Assembly: GCA_963843535.1 (NCBI GenBank)
Contig: CAWJKU010000004.1
Span: 1,302,001-1,366,000 of the forward strand
Direction of reading: 5' to 3'
DNA from: CAVUNY01 sp963843535
GTDB taxonomy: Bacteria; Chloroflexota; Anaerolineae; Anaerolineales; Anaerolineaceae
DNA: 64,000 nt
In this document: positions 44,432 to 52,727 of the stretch, in pieces
Numbering within the stretch: position 1 is the first letter of the stretch
Layout: each line of letters begins with the position of its first letter
Notes under the pieces: generated by a model
What the model was told of the DNA's origin: nothing
Seen by the model: the letters and a program-made list of their open reading frames with translations, nothing else
Databases searched by the model: none
Translations under genes and position numbers: made by a program

Positions 44432-45067
44432 ATGGAGATTATAGATATCAGTTTAACCGTCAGAAGTAAAATGGTGGTCTGGCCCGGCGATCCTCAGGTG
44501 AAGCTGGAACGGGTCAGTAAAATTGAAGAAGGCGCGCATGCCAATGTGTCCCGGCTGGAAATGAGCGTGCATACAGGCACTCATCTTGACGCGCCGTACC
44601 ATTTCGTCCATGGAGCGAAAACGATCGAAAACCTGTCACTGGATGTGCTGGTCGGTCCGGCGCAAGTGGTTCATTTACCGGATAAGGTCGATTTAATCAC
44701 CGCCGGAGTTATCAAAAGCGCCGGGATTAAAGATGGGACCACGCGGGTTCTTTTTAAGACGCGCAATTCAGCCTATTGGTTAAAACCCGTTCAGACCTTC
44801 GAGAAAGATTTTGTGGCGGTTTCGCCAGATGGGGCGGAAGCTCTGGTCAGCATGGGTATTCGCCTGGTAGGGATCGACTACCTTTCGATTGCGCCGTTCA
44901 ACGAAGGTGTTCCGACTCACCAGATACTGCTGAAAAATGAGATGGTGGTCCTGGAAGGGGTCAACCTGAATGGAGTGCCTGCGGGAAGTTACACCTTGAT
45001 CTGCTTACCGCCAAAACTAGGCGGATCAGACGGTTCACCGGCTCGGGCGATCCTCCTGAAAGACTGA
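44432..45067 (+). CDS. Cyclase-family metal-dependent hydrolase (kynurenine formamidase-like)
   Basis: 211 residues from ATG 44432, with GGAGG eight bases upstream and inside the end of the CapA-like gene. The family motif HTGTHLDAP (His47, His51, Asp53) binds the active-site metal. FNEGVPTHQILL, near residue 160, is the second conserved block. Family members include arylformamidases and isatin hydrolases. No tryptophan-degradation gene is nearby, so the substrate is unknown. It ends 31 bases before a strong hairpin. Confidence 0.85.
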   Translation: MEIIDISLTVRSKMVVWPGDPQVKLERVSKIEEGAHANVSRLEMSVHTGTHLDAPYHFVHGAKTIENLSLDVLVGPAQVVHLPDKVDLITAGVIKSAGIKDGTTRVLFKTRNSAYWLKPVQTFEKDFVAVSPDGAEALVSMGIRLVGIDYLSIAPFNEGVPTHQILLKNEMVVLEGVNLNGVPAGSYTLICLPPKLGGSDGSPARAILLKD

Positions 45068-45097
45068 AATCTGATAATTCCTTTTATATGATACTTT

Positions 45098-45138
45098 GGG
45101 TGTTTTTTTATGCGACGAAGTCGCATAAAAAAACACCC
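45098..45138. repeat. A/T-rich hairpin with GAA loop; probable bidirectional terminator
   Basis: A perfect 19-bp stem, GGGTGTTTTTTTATGCGAC with its complement, encloses a GAA loop. It carries T-runs in both strands of the stem and sits between convergent genes. Flanks ATATGATAC and GGCATCATTTTG extend the inverted symmetry outward. It belongs to the same family as the hairpins at 2-31, 46622-46662 and 57623-57664. Confidence 0.75.
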
Positions 45139-45312
45139 TGGCATCATTTTGTTTGGTCCGCGCCAGCCCTTGCCCGCGTTACGCATACCGAAGGGTACGC
45201 AGAGCGAGGTACACCCGAACACCCTCGCCCTTCGGGCGTACCTCGCGTATGGTGCACCCGAAGGGGTGGGGTGAGCGCCCCTGGGCCCAGGCGCCTGACC
45301 AGCTTATCCACC
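45139..45312. repeat. GC-rich dispersed repeat, inverted relative to 22570-22778
   Basis: 45184-45226 is the exact complement of 22664-22706. Flanking blocks, including the complement of GCGCTCACCCCACCCCT, keep the same order. There is no gene. It lies between the cyclase-family gene and the 3' end of the FabL-like gene. Confidence 0.75.
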
Positions 45313-46092
45313 TCAGTCCGGAACGATCAGGGTGTAGCCGCCGTCGATCGTGATTACCTGCCCGCGGATCATGAAAGCCGCCGGCGAGCATAAGAACGAG
45401 ATCACCCCGGCGATATCTTCAGGGGTCACCAGCCTGCCGGCGGGAGTATTGGCGATCGCCCTTGGGATGGTATCGCTATTGCTCAGCGATGCGAAATGTT
45501 TCAGCGCATCCGTTTCTACCAGGCTGGGAGAGACAGCATTGACCACAATATTCTTAGGTGCCATTTCCACCGCCGTGTAGCGGGTGAGAGCCTCTAAAGC
45601 GGCCTTGCTGGCTCCTACAGCTACATAATCGGGCATCACGCGCTGCGAACCCGGGCTGGAAATCGCCACGATGTGCCCCCCACCGCGTTTTTCCATCAAT
45701 GGAACGGCTTTTTGCACGCACAGCAGGAAGCCCCGCGCGTTCACATTCAACGTCCAATCCCAGCCCATCACTTTCTGCTCCATGATCGGGCGGTTAAATC
45801 CGGATGCGGCATTATTGATAAAGATATCCAGCCCGCCGTACTCCCGGTCCACTACCTCAAACAGCCGGTCGACATCTTCTGACTTGGCAACATTTGCCTG
45901 GACGACGACTGCCCGCTGGCCGATCTCACGGATCAGGCTGGCTACTTCTTCCGCTGGATTTTGATTGCGCATGAAATTAATCACCAGGTCGGCGCCGTCC
46001 TGTGCCAGGCGCAGAGCGATTGCCCGGCCAATACCGCGTCCAGAACCGGTGACCAGGGCGATCTTCCCCTTAAGAGGCAGTGCTGAGTCCAT
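45313..46092 (-). CDS. fabL: FabL-like enoyl-ACP reductase (SDR family)
   Basis: 259 residues. The cofactor loop TGSGRGIGRA is at 15-24, and NNAASG and SSPGSQRVMPDY follow. The catalytic pair is Tyr156 and Lys163, spaced as Y-x6-K, which marks enoyl-ACP reductases rather than ordinary SDRs (Y-x3-K). FINNAASGFNRPIME and TRYTAVEMAP resemble FabL of Bacillus. It would reduce the last step of each fatty-acid elongation round with NADPH. A link with the Pfa-like system is possible but not shown. It is coupled to the DUF309 gene by a one-base overlap. Confidence 0.82.
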   Translation of the reverse strand: MDSALPLKGKIALVTGSGRGIGRAIALRLAQDGADLVINFMRNQNPAEEVASLIREIGQRAVVVQANVAKSEDVDRLFEVVDREYGGLDIFINNAASGFNRPIMEQKVMGWDWTLNVNARGFLLCVQKAVPLMEKRGGGHIVAISSPGSQRVMPDYVAVGASKAALEALTRYTAVEMAPKNIVVNAVSPSLVETDALKHFASLSNSDTIPRAIANTPAGRLVTPEDIAGVISFLCSPAAFMIRGQVITIDGGYTLIVPD

Positions 46093-46523
46093 TAAGTATT
46101 TTCCTTTCCTTTACGACGATATTCGACCTTTTTCAACAGCGATCGATCGAACGAGCTGATCCGCTCCGGTCCAAGCAGGATCATTTCCGCTTCTACCCGG
46201 TCCATATCCAGGCGTAATTGAGTCAGATTAATGCCCTGGCAGTCTGCCGGCAGCGCATCTAGGAATTTCCGGCTGCGGTTGAACATTTTTCGCGCGCCGG
46301 TAAAATTGCCGCGTGTTAGATGGTAGTAACCCACCGCAACTTGTAGCACGGCGCGGTACAGGTCGCGGATCGGACGTCCTTCGGCTCTCCAGGCAAATTC
46401 GAGGTATTCGTGCGCCTCAAAGTAATCGCCGGTATTAAAATACCCCAGGCCGCGCATCGCGTCCGCAGGTGGTTCCTCACCGCACGCCTGGGATGTTTCA
46501 TCTTGGGGTAACGACATGCACAT
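46092..46523 (-). CDS. DUF309-family protein
   Basis: 143 residues. The motif FNTGDYFEAHEYLEFAWRAEG with AVLQVAVGYYHLTRGNFTGARKMF defines DUF309, a helical bundle with a conserved His-Glu pair that is often found beside unrelated metabolic genes. The function is unknown. A second ATG two codons in is equally possible as the start. It overlaps the start of the FabL-like gene by one base on the same strand. Confidence 0.83.
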   Translation of the reverse strand: MCMSLPQDETSQACGEEPPADAMRGLGYFNTGDYFEAHEYLEFAWRAEGRPIRDLYRAVLQVAVGYYHLTRGNFTGARKMFNRSRKFLDALPADCQGINLTQLRLDMDRVEAEMILLGPERISSFDRSLLKKVEYRRKGKENT

Positions 46524-46621
46524 AGTATATCCGAATTGGTTGTGTAATCCTTATCTTTAACGATCGTGTCTCACAATGAAGAAGCCGTTCGCGCTGCCGA
46601 GAGCCACGCAACATGATGATT

Positions 46622-46662
46622 GGTGTTTTTGGAAAATTGCGAAGCAATTTTCCAAAAACACC
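46622..46662. repeat. A/T-rich hairpin with GAA loop
   Basis: A perfect 19-bp stem, GGTGTTTTTGGAAAATTGC with its complement, encloses a GAA loop, flanked by ATGATGATT on the left and CAGAACATCATATT on the right, which extend the symmetry. It lies in the 194-base gap between the divergent DUF309 and aminotransferase genes, where a terminator is not expected; this suggests a mobile or regulatory palindrome rather than a simple terminator. Confidence 0.7.
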
Positions 46663-46717
46663 TCCCAGAACATCATATTAGAATAAAGCGGTAAACTATT
46701 ACCAGACAGGAGAACCT

Positions 46718-48067
46718 ATGGATCTGGATGACGGCGACATTTTACCGCTTTCCCTGGAGCACAGTTTTTGGACCTGGTCTGCTCAAGGAAAGGTTAATCC
46801 CATTCCGGTTGCACGCGCCCAGGGGGTTTATTTTTGGGATACGAGCGGCAAACGGTATCTGGACTTCAACTCGATGACCATGTGCGTTAATATCGGCCAT
46901 GGAGATGCGCGCGTCATCGCGGCGATTTGCCAACAAGCCCAGGAGCTTCCGTATGCGGGGCCGGGCATGGCAACCCGCCCGCGCGCTGTGCTGGGGAAGC
47001 TGCTCGCTGAAATCACTCCCCCAGGTCTGGACCGCTTCTTGTTCACCCTGGGTGGTGCAGACGCCAACGAAAATGCCGTCAAGCTGGCGCGGGCTGCCAC
47101 GGGCAGGCATAAGATCCTGGCACGCTACCGTTCCTACCATGGGGCCACGGCTGGCGCGATGGCTCTCACCGGAGACCCGCGCCGTTGGGCGTGGGAACCA
47201 GGCTTGATGCCGGGGGTCGTACATTTTCTGGACCCGTACCGCTATCGTTCAACTTTCCATGCCTCGCGTCCAGATCTGCCTGAAACTGAGTTCACCAATG
47301 ATTACCTGAATTACCTCGAAGAGCTGATCCAATTGGAAGGTCCGGCGACTATCGCTGCCATTCTGATGGAAACTGTTACCGGCACGAACGGAGTCTTGAT
47401 CCCTCCGGACGGTTACCTCCAGGGAGTAAGGGCCATCTGCGACCGTTATGGAATACTGCTCATCTGTGACGAAGTCATGAGCGGTTTCGGCCGCACGGGC
47501 CGTTGGTTCGCGGTGGAGCATTGGGGGGTTGTCCCAGATATCCTGACCATGGCAAAAGGATTGACCTCGGGTTATGCTCCCCTTGGCTGCGTGGCGATGA
47601 AGCAGTCGATCGCCGATGTATTCAAGGACAGGGTGTACCAGGGCGGCCTGACATATAATGCGCACCCCATTTCCCTGGCAGCGGCTGCCGCCAACATTCA
47701 GGTGATGCACAGCGACCACCTGGTGGAGCGGGCAGCCTCTACCGGTGCCGATCTGGCGGATCTGCTGGCTGAGCTGAAAGACCGCCACCCATCCATTGGC
47801 GAGGTGCGTTCGATCGGCCTGTTTGCCGCGGTGGAATTGGTCAGGGACCGCGAAACAAAGGAACCGCTGGCCCCATTTGGCGGCAGCAGCCCAGAAATGG
47901 ATGCCGTGCGTGGATTCTTGTTAAACCGAGGCTTATACCTTCACACGCACTGGCACACATTGTTAATCATCCCTCCGCTGCCTATTACCACAGGCCAGCT
48001 GGTTGAGGGTTTCTCAATCATCGATGAGGCTTTGAAAATCAGCGATCAGGCAGTAAAATCGACGTAA
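46718..48067 (+). CDS. Class III PLP-dependent aminotransferase
   Basis: 449 residues. The PLP lysine is Lys280 in TMAKGLTSGYAPLG. LICDEVMSGFGRTG provides the conserved Asp that contacts the pyridine nitrogen, and GGADANENAVKLAR and RYRSYHGAT bind phosphate and substrate. It is closest to omega-amino acid:pyruvate or taurine:pyruvate aminotransferases; the real amino donor cannot be fixed from the sequence. AGGAGAA precedes the ATG. It is followed after 52 bases by trxB. Confidence 0.9.
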   Translation: MDLDDGDILPLSLEHSFWTWSAQGKVNPIPVARAQGVYFWDTSGKRYLDFNSMTMCVNIGHGDARVIAAICQQAQELPYAGPGMATRPRAVLGKLLAEITPPGLDRFLFTLGGADANENAVKLARAATGRHKILARYRSYHGATAGAMALTGDPRRWAWEPGLMPGVVHFLDPYRYRSTFHASRPDLPETEFTNDYLNYLEELIQLEGPATIAAILMETVTGTNGVLIPPDGYLQGVRAICDRYGILLICDEVMSGFGRTGRWFAVEHWGVVPDILTMAKGLTSGYAPLGCVAMKQSIADVFKDRVYQGGLTYNAHPISLAAAAANIQVMHSDHLVERAASTGADLADLLAELKDRHPSIGEVRSIGLFAAVELVRDRETKEPLAPFGGSSPEMDAVRGFLLNRGLYLHTHWHTLLIIPPLPITTGQLVEGFSIIDEALKISDQAVKST

Positions 48068-48119
48068 CTTTTTTGATGAATACCTCATCTATTAAAGATG
48101 AAATGATTGGAGAAACCGC

Positions 48120-49112
48120 ATGAATTTGAACTTACATAACATTCCGGCGAATATCTCAAATACGAATTCAGAACCGGTAAAAGTGGTGATCCTGGGTTCG
48201 GGACCGGCCGGATTTTCTGCGGCATTGTATGCCGCACGGGCAGAGCTGCAGCCGCTCGTACTGACTGGCATGGAATTGGGTGGTCAAGCAGCCCTGACAT
48301 ATACTATTGAAAACTACCCCGGGTTTCCGGAAGGTGTTGGCGGGGCGCAGTTAGGTGAATTATTCCAAAAACAGGCCGAAAAATTTGGCGCGAAGATCGA
48401 ATTCGAAACCGCTACCGCGGTGGATCTATCTGTAAAACCGTTTCGGGTAATGACCTACGACCGCGAATTTCTGGCGGAATCGTTGATCATCTCGACAGGC
48501 GCCAGTCCTAATCATCTTAATGTGGCCGGTGAAAAAGAGCTCACCGGGCGCGGTGTCTCTTACTGCGCCACCTGTGACGGCTGGTTCTTCAAGGATAAAA
48601 AGGTGATTGTGGTTGGCGGCGGTGATTCCGCCCTCGAGGAGGCGTTGTTCCTGACGCGTTATGCCTCTGGCGTGCATATTGTCCATCGGCGTAACGAACT
48701 GCGCGCCGGTGCGATTTTACAGAAACGCGCTATGGAAAACCCGAAGATTCATTTTATCTGGGATTCGGTTGTTGATCAGATCTTAGGCAGTGAAAAAGTG
48801 GAATCGGTGCAGCTCAAAAACGTGAAAACCGGCGGAGTTTCCCGCTTTGATGCCGACGGCGTTTTTATTTTCATCGGGCACACCCCCAACACTCAGATGT
48901 TTATAGGCCAGCTGGAGTTGGATCAAAATGGTTATATCATCACCAATATGAACATGGAAACGAGCGTCGACGGAGTTTTCGCCGCCGGCGAAGTGATGGA
49001 CAGCCATTTCAGGCAGGTCGTGACCTCGGCTGGCATGGGAGCCGCGGCAGGCATACAGGCAACCAAATATCTGGAAAACCAGGAAGAAACGAAGACCACC
49101 CAGGCGGTTTAA
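48120..49112 (+). CDS. trxB: Thioredoxin reductase
   Basis: 330 residues. The FAD-binding GSGPAGFSAALYAARA is at about 27-42. The redox pair is Cys149 and Cys152 in CATCDGWFF, the NADPH site is VVGGGDSALEEALFL, and the C terminus has VFAAGEVMD with AGMGAAAGIQATKYL. It keeps thioredoxin reduced. The first about 18 residues form a short polar extension. A terminator hairpin follows. Confidence 0.94.
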   Translation: MNLNLHNIPANISNTNSEPVKVVILGSGPAGFSAALYAARAELQPLVLTGMELGGQAALTYTIENYPGFPEGVGGAQLGELFQKQAEKFGAKIEFETATAVDLSVKPFRVMTYDREFLAESLIISTGASPNHLNVAGEKELTGRGVSYCATCDGWFFKDKKVIVVGGGDSALEEALFLTRYASGVHIVHRRNELRAGAILQKRAMENPKIHFIWDSVVDQILGSEKVESVQLKNVKTGGVSRFDADGVFIFIGHTPNTQMFIGQLELDQNGYIITNMNMETSVDGVFAAGEVMDSHFRQVVTSAGMGAAAGIQATKYLENQEETKTTQAV

Positions 49113-49149
49113 ATAACCACTCCGCAATGGTAAGGAGTTGACCTTATGA

Positions 49150-49190
49150 GGGTGTTTTTCCCGCCTAACGACGGGAAAAACACCCTTTAT
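49150..49190. terminator. Bidirectional terminator between trxB and the LysM gene
   Basis: A 14-bp perfect stem, GGGTGTTTTTCCCG (49150-49163) with its complement (49172-49185), is followed by TTTATTATTATT. Its arms share GGGTGTTTTT with the dispersed hairpin family, but the loop differs. Confidence 0.85.
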
Positions 49191-49198
49191 TATTATTC

Positions 49199-50356
49199 TT
49201 AAGGATTGGTGGTTGGCGCGGCGCCGCTGCCCACCCAGCTGAACACGCGCGGGCTGCTGACCGCCCCGGCCTGTTCATAGGTGGGTTGCCCGTCTTTCGT
49301 CGTACCGCTTTGCCTCACCGATACCACCGTCCAGCGGAATATGTGTGGGGTATTGCCGCCAGGCCGTAAAGAAGCCGGGACAATGTACTTGGTTTCGCTG
49401 ACGTAATCGATCACTTTGTCACCCGTGCCGGTCGTCAGGTCCTCGATCGTCACCGCGTAGCTCTCATTCTGGCGCAGTGTAGCGACAGACGACCACTGTA
49501 AGGTGATCACGTCATTCGCGGAGATATATGACGCCCCATCTGCTGGTAGTAGCAGGTTCGCAGCCGGGTACGGCGGCGGCGGGGTGGGGGTAGACGTCGG
49601 ACCGGGGGTCGGCAGGCGTTTGCACAATGGTATTTTCAAGGTTGAGCCCAATTTGACAATATCCGATGGAAGCCCGTTGTATTCTTTGATGGCTTCCCCG
49701 GGCACATTGTAATTGGCCGCGATGCTGCCCAGGGTGTCATTTTCCTTGACGACGTAATCGAACAAATCACAGTCCGATTCGGTGGCTTTTGCCGCATCCG
49801 GGGTAGATGATGCTTGTGGGGTGGGTGAAGGCGTCGGCTGAGCGATGAGCAGTTTCTGACCGACGCTTAACACGCCGCAGTCTGCGGGTAAATCGTTCAA
49901 CAAAACGATGCTTGGCACAGAAACGTTGAACAAAAAGGCAATGCCGACACAGCTGTCATTGGCTTTAACAATATATTCCTTTGGCGGCAGAGGGGTCGCA
50001 GTGGGGACAGGGGTGTTGGTCGAGGTGGCGGTAAAGGTTGGAGTAATCGTCGATGTTTGGGTAGAAGTTGGGGTGGATGTAAAATCGACCACAATCTGGG
50101 GTGTGGACCTGGCGAATAAATATACCGCGCCGGCGCCAATGCCGATCAAAAGGATGAATAATCCGATCGCCAGGGGCAGGCTTAGCGATAAAGTCGGCAT
50201 ACGCGGGCCCTGGACGGAGGAATCCGATTCGCTTTTTGGGGTTGCGGTCGCGGTGACTGCGCGCCCGCACACCAAACAGCGAGTGGCGTTCTCGCTCAGG
50301 CGAGTTCCACAGGTTGGACATACTTTTTGAGTTGTTGTAATTTTTTCAGCAGCCAT
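49199..50356 (-). CDS. Membrane-anchored LysM protein with zinc ribbon
   Basis: 385 residues. A cytoplasmic zinc ribbon (CPTCG and CLVCG, about 13-31) is followed by one membrane segment at about 58-84, a Thr/Pro-rich linker and two LysM modules at about 127-173 (YIVKANDSCVGIAFLFNVSVPSI) and 198-245 (YVVKENDTLGSIAANYNVP). A second Pro/Thr linker leads to a C-terminal beta domain with LQWSSVATLRQNESYAVTI. It probably binds peptidoglycan or another glycan outside the membrane. It converges with trxB. Confidence 0.85.
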   Translation of the reverse strand: MAAEKITTTQKVCPTCGTRLSENATRCLVCGRAVTATATPKSESDSSVQGPRMPTLSLSLPLAIGLFILLIGIGAGAVYLFARSTPQIVVDFTSTPTSTQTSTITPTFTATSTNTPVPTATPLPPKEYIVKANDSCVGIAFLFNVSVPSIVLLNDLPADCGVLSVGQKLLIAQPTPSPTPQASSTPDAAKATESDCDLFDYVVKENDTLGSIAANYNVPGEAIKEYNGLPSDIVKLGSTLKIPLCKRLPTPGPTSTPTPPPPYPAANLLLPADGASYISANDVITLQWSSVATLRQNESYAVTIEDLTTGTGDKVIDYVSETKYIVPASLRPGGNTPHIFRWTVVSVRQSGTTKDGQPTYEQAGAVSSPRVFSWVGSGAAPTTNP

Positions 50357-50408
50357 AGAATTTTTTTCCGGAAAGACCCTCCCGGACCGAAAAATTATAC
50401 CATATCCC

Positions 50409-50437
50409 TTGTCAAGACTTTTTGGACAGTCTATCTT
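50409..50437 (+). promoter_or_regulatory. Probable promoter of the hemW-like gene
   Basis: TTGTCA (50409-50414), a 17-base spacer and TATCTT (50432-50437) precede the ATG at 50473 by 35 bases. Five of six and four of six bases match the sigma-70 consensus. Confidence 0.5.
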
Positions 50438-50472
50438 TGCAGAATCTATGGGTTTGTGTTATTCTCACAGCG

Positions 50473-51651
50473 ATGCAGCCTCACAGTATTTACCTTCACA
50501 TTCCATTTTGCCGGCATCGCTGCGGGTATTGTGATTTTAACACGTATGCCGGGATGGAAGAACGCATTCCCGCATATATGCAGGCCTTGGATCTGGAAAT
50601 TCGCAAGGTCGCCCAATCTGCGGGCCAGCCGTTTCCTGTGCATACCATCTTTTTCGGCGGCGGCACGCCATCATTGATCCCGGTCGATCTTTTGGAACAC
50701 ACCCTGGCGCAAATTCGGGATAACTTCTCTCTTACGCCGGACCTTGAAATGACCCTCGAAGCCAATCCTGGAACGGTACTGCCGGATTATTTGCACCGGC
50801 TTCGCAAGGCCGGTTTTAATCGCATCAGCTTCGGCATGCAGTCCGCCAGGCCAGATGAGCTGCGCCTGCTGGAACGCCAGCACACCACCTTTGACGTGAT
50901 GGATGCCATTCGTTGGTCGCGCGCGGCCGGCTTTGAAAATCTCAGCCTGGATTTGATTTTCAACCTGCCATTTCAAACCCTGGCAGACTGGCAGAAAACC
51001 GTGGAAACGGCTCTCACCCTTCAACCTGAACATCTCTCGCTTTATGCTCTGACGATCGAAGAAGGTACGCCTTTGTTCCGCATGCGCCGCAGGGGAATGG
51101 TCGCAGAACCGGATGACGACCTGGCTGCAGATATGTATGATTGGGCCGGTCAGCGCCTGGCGGAAGCTGGTTTTGAACAATATGAGATTTCGAATTGGGC
51201 GCGCCGCAGCCGAAATGGAGAGCTGCTCGCTTGCCGCCACAACCTGCAGTACTGGAAGGACCGTCCCTATTTTGGCTTTGGCGCAGGCGCCCATGGTTAT
51301 CTGGCGGATATGCGCCTGGCGAATGCGCGCGGGATTAAAGGGTATATCCAGATGGTGCGCGAACGCGACGCCCAATTTCCAGTGGGCCCGGCAGCGGTAG
51401 AAACCTGGCCGATCGATCAGCGGACTGAGATGCAGGAAACGATGATGGTCGGCTTGCGCCTGGTAAAAGAAGGTGTCAGCCGGGCAGAGTTTGCCGACCG
51501 CTTCGGCCGGCAGATCGATGAAGTCTTTCAAACCGAAATCCGCGACCTGCTGGCAAAAAGGCTGCTCGAGGAGGATGGAGACCGCATCCGCCTGACCCAG
51601 TTTGGGCGTTTTCTTGGAAACCAGGTTTTTATGCAGTTTGTCGGGGATTAA
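50473..51651 (+). CDS. hemW: HemW-like radical SAM protein
   Basis: 392 residues from ATG 50473; the frame from 50422 lies over the promoter. The radical SAM cluster is CRHRCGYC (Cys13, Cys17, Cys20), preceded by YLHIPFC as in the HemW/HemN family. GGGTPSL, ANPGT and RISFGMQS follow, and the C-terminal HemN domain is present (YEISNWAR near 237 to FGRQIDEVF). The second Cys after the cluster, typical of true HemN coproporphyrinogen dehydrogenases, is an Asp-Phe (CDF), which favours HemW, a heme-binding chaperone. No ribosome site is evident. Confidence 0.88.
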   Translation: MQPHSIYLHIPFCRHRCGYCDFNTYAGMEERIPAYMQALDLEIRKVAQSAGQPFPVHTIFFGGGTPSLIPVDLLEHTLAQIRDNFSLTPDLEMTLEANPGTVLPDYLHRLRKAGFNRISFGMQSARPDELRLLERQHTTFDVMDAIRWSRAAGFENLSLDLIFNLPFQTLADWQKTVETALTLQPEHLSLYALTIEEGTPLFRMRRRGMVAEPDDDLAADMYDWAGQRLAEAGFEQYEISNWARRSRNGELLACRHNLQYWKDRPYFGFGAGAHGYLADMRLANARGIKGYIQMVRERDAQFPVGPAAVETWPIDQRTEMQETMMVGLRLVKEGVSRAEFADRFGRQIDEVFQTEIRDLLAKRLLEEDGDRIRLTQFGRFLGNQVFMQFVGD

Positions 51652-51654
51652 TGG

Positions 51655-52689
51655 TCAGGTGACGATCACCAGGGTGCCCATCCCGCGGTTTTCAATCTCA
51701 TTGATCTTCGTGGGGGGTGTCGTCCAGCGGTAAATCCATTTGGCTTCATCACAGCGCATATTGATGCAGCCGTGGCTCATCGTGACCCCGTAATTGGTAT
51801 GCCAATACGTGCCGTGAAAGGCAATCCCGACCACCGGCTCGAAAAAACTTGTCCACGGAACGCCGGGGTACTCGTAAGCTTCCAGGTCATCGGTAATATT
51901 CCCATCCCCCATATGTTTGGAAGGCATTTTTGACTGCACGTGAAAGGTTCCTCGCGGGGTTTCTGTCGAATCCTTAGGATCAGCACCGCGGCGCGGCATA
52001 CCTGAAGAGATGTTCGTATCTAGCACTAACCGGTCGCCTTCATACGCCTTGACGGTTTGTTGGCCTAAAGAGACTAAAATTCGCTTCTCTTCGGGGGGGA
52101 CATCGGGCGAAATCGGGGTGAGTTCATCAGCCTGCACCACGCGTAAGTGCCGTGCGGTCACAAAATATTCGCTGCGCAGCAGCTCGTCGTAAATGCGGTA
52201 CCAGGCTTCGCCATCCGGTCCTTGTTCGATGCCCGAGATCCAATGGTTAGAATTGTAATACAGGCGGTATACAGGGGTCCAGCCGGTGAACTGGTTGTAG
52301 CGCATACCCTGGCTGTAAGGCACGGTAACTTCCGCCAGCTGCTTCTGATCAGAGACGGTTGAGAGAATTGGGTTCAGCTGAAAGCGGACTCGCTGCACGT
52401 AAGAGGAATGGATATAGCCTCCCCACACCCGGTACCAGATGGGATTATACCCGGGCCCGTGAGGAGATTTCACCACCTCGTACACGTGCACTATTTCATC
52501 CCGAAAGCGCTGGAAGCGGATGCGGCTTTTATCCCAGGGTTCGCTGTATACGCTGATCGATGGCTGGGCGATGCGGATGATCTCACCTGTATCCAGGCTG
52601 GCGCCGGATTCAAAATACGGCCTGAACCCGCTTCCCATCAGGCTGAAAGCGCCTAGCTTTAAGAAATCCCTGCGCGTAAGCTTGCTCAT
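51655..52689 (-). CDS. Tat-exported L,D-transpeptidase (YkuD)
   Basis: 344 residues. The N-terminal TRRDFLKLGAFSLMGSG is a twin-arginine signal. Residues about 205-344 are a YkuD domain with the catalytic Cys308 in SHGCINMR and an upstream His in HGTYWHTNYG. The region between them (about 40-200) is beta-rich and may bind cell wall. It would form 3-3 crosslinks in peptidoglycan or attach proteins. It converges with the hemW-like gene, leaving three bases between the stops. Confidence 0.9.
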   Translation of the reverse strand: MSKLTRRDFLKLGAFSLMGSGFRPYFESGASLDTGEIIRIAQPSISVYSEPWDKSRIRFQRFRDEIVHVYEVVKSPHGPGYNPIWYRVWGGYIHSSYVQRVRFQLNPILSTVSDQKQLAEVTVPYSQGMRYNQFTGWTPVYRLYYNSNHWISGIEQGPDGEAWYRIYDELLRSEYFVTARHLRVVQADELTPISPDVPPEEKRILVSLGQQTVKAYEGDRLVLDTNISSGMPRRGADPKDSTETPRGTFHVQSKMPSKHMGDGNITDDLEAYEYPGVPWTSFFEPVVGIAFHGTYWHTNYGVTMSHGCINMRCDEAKWIYRWTTPPTKINEIENRGMGTLVIVT

Positions 52690-52727
52690 GATTTGGATTA
52701 TACCAATAATTGTCCGATTTTTTCCGG

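Noticed and set aside
45098..45312. CRISPR array among the repeats
   Set aside because: The repeats are palindromic, irregularly spaced and lack unique spacers of constant length; no cas genes are present.
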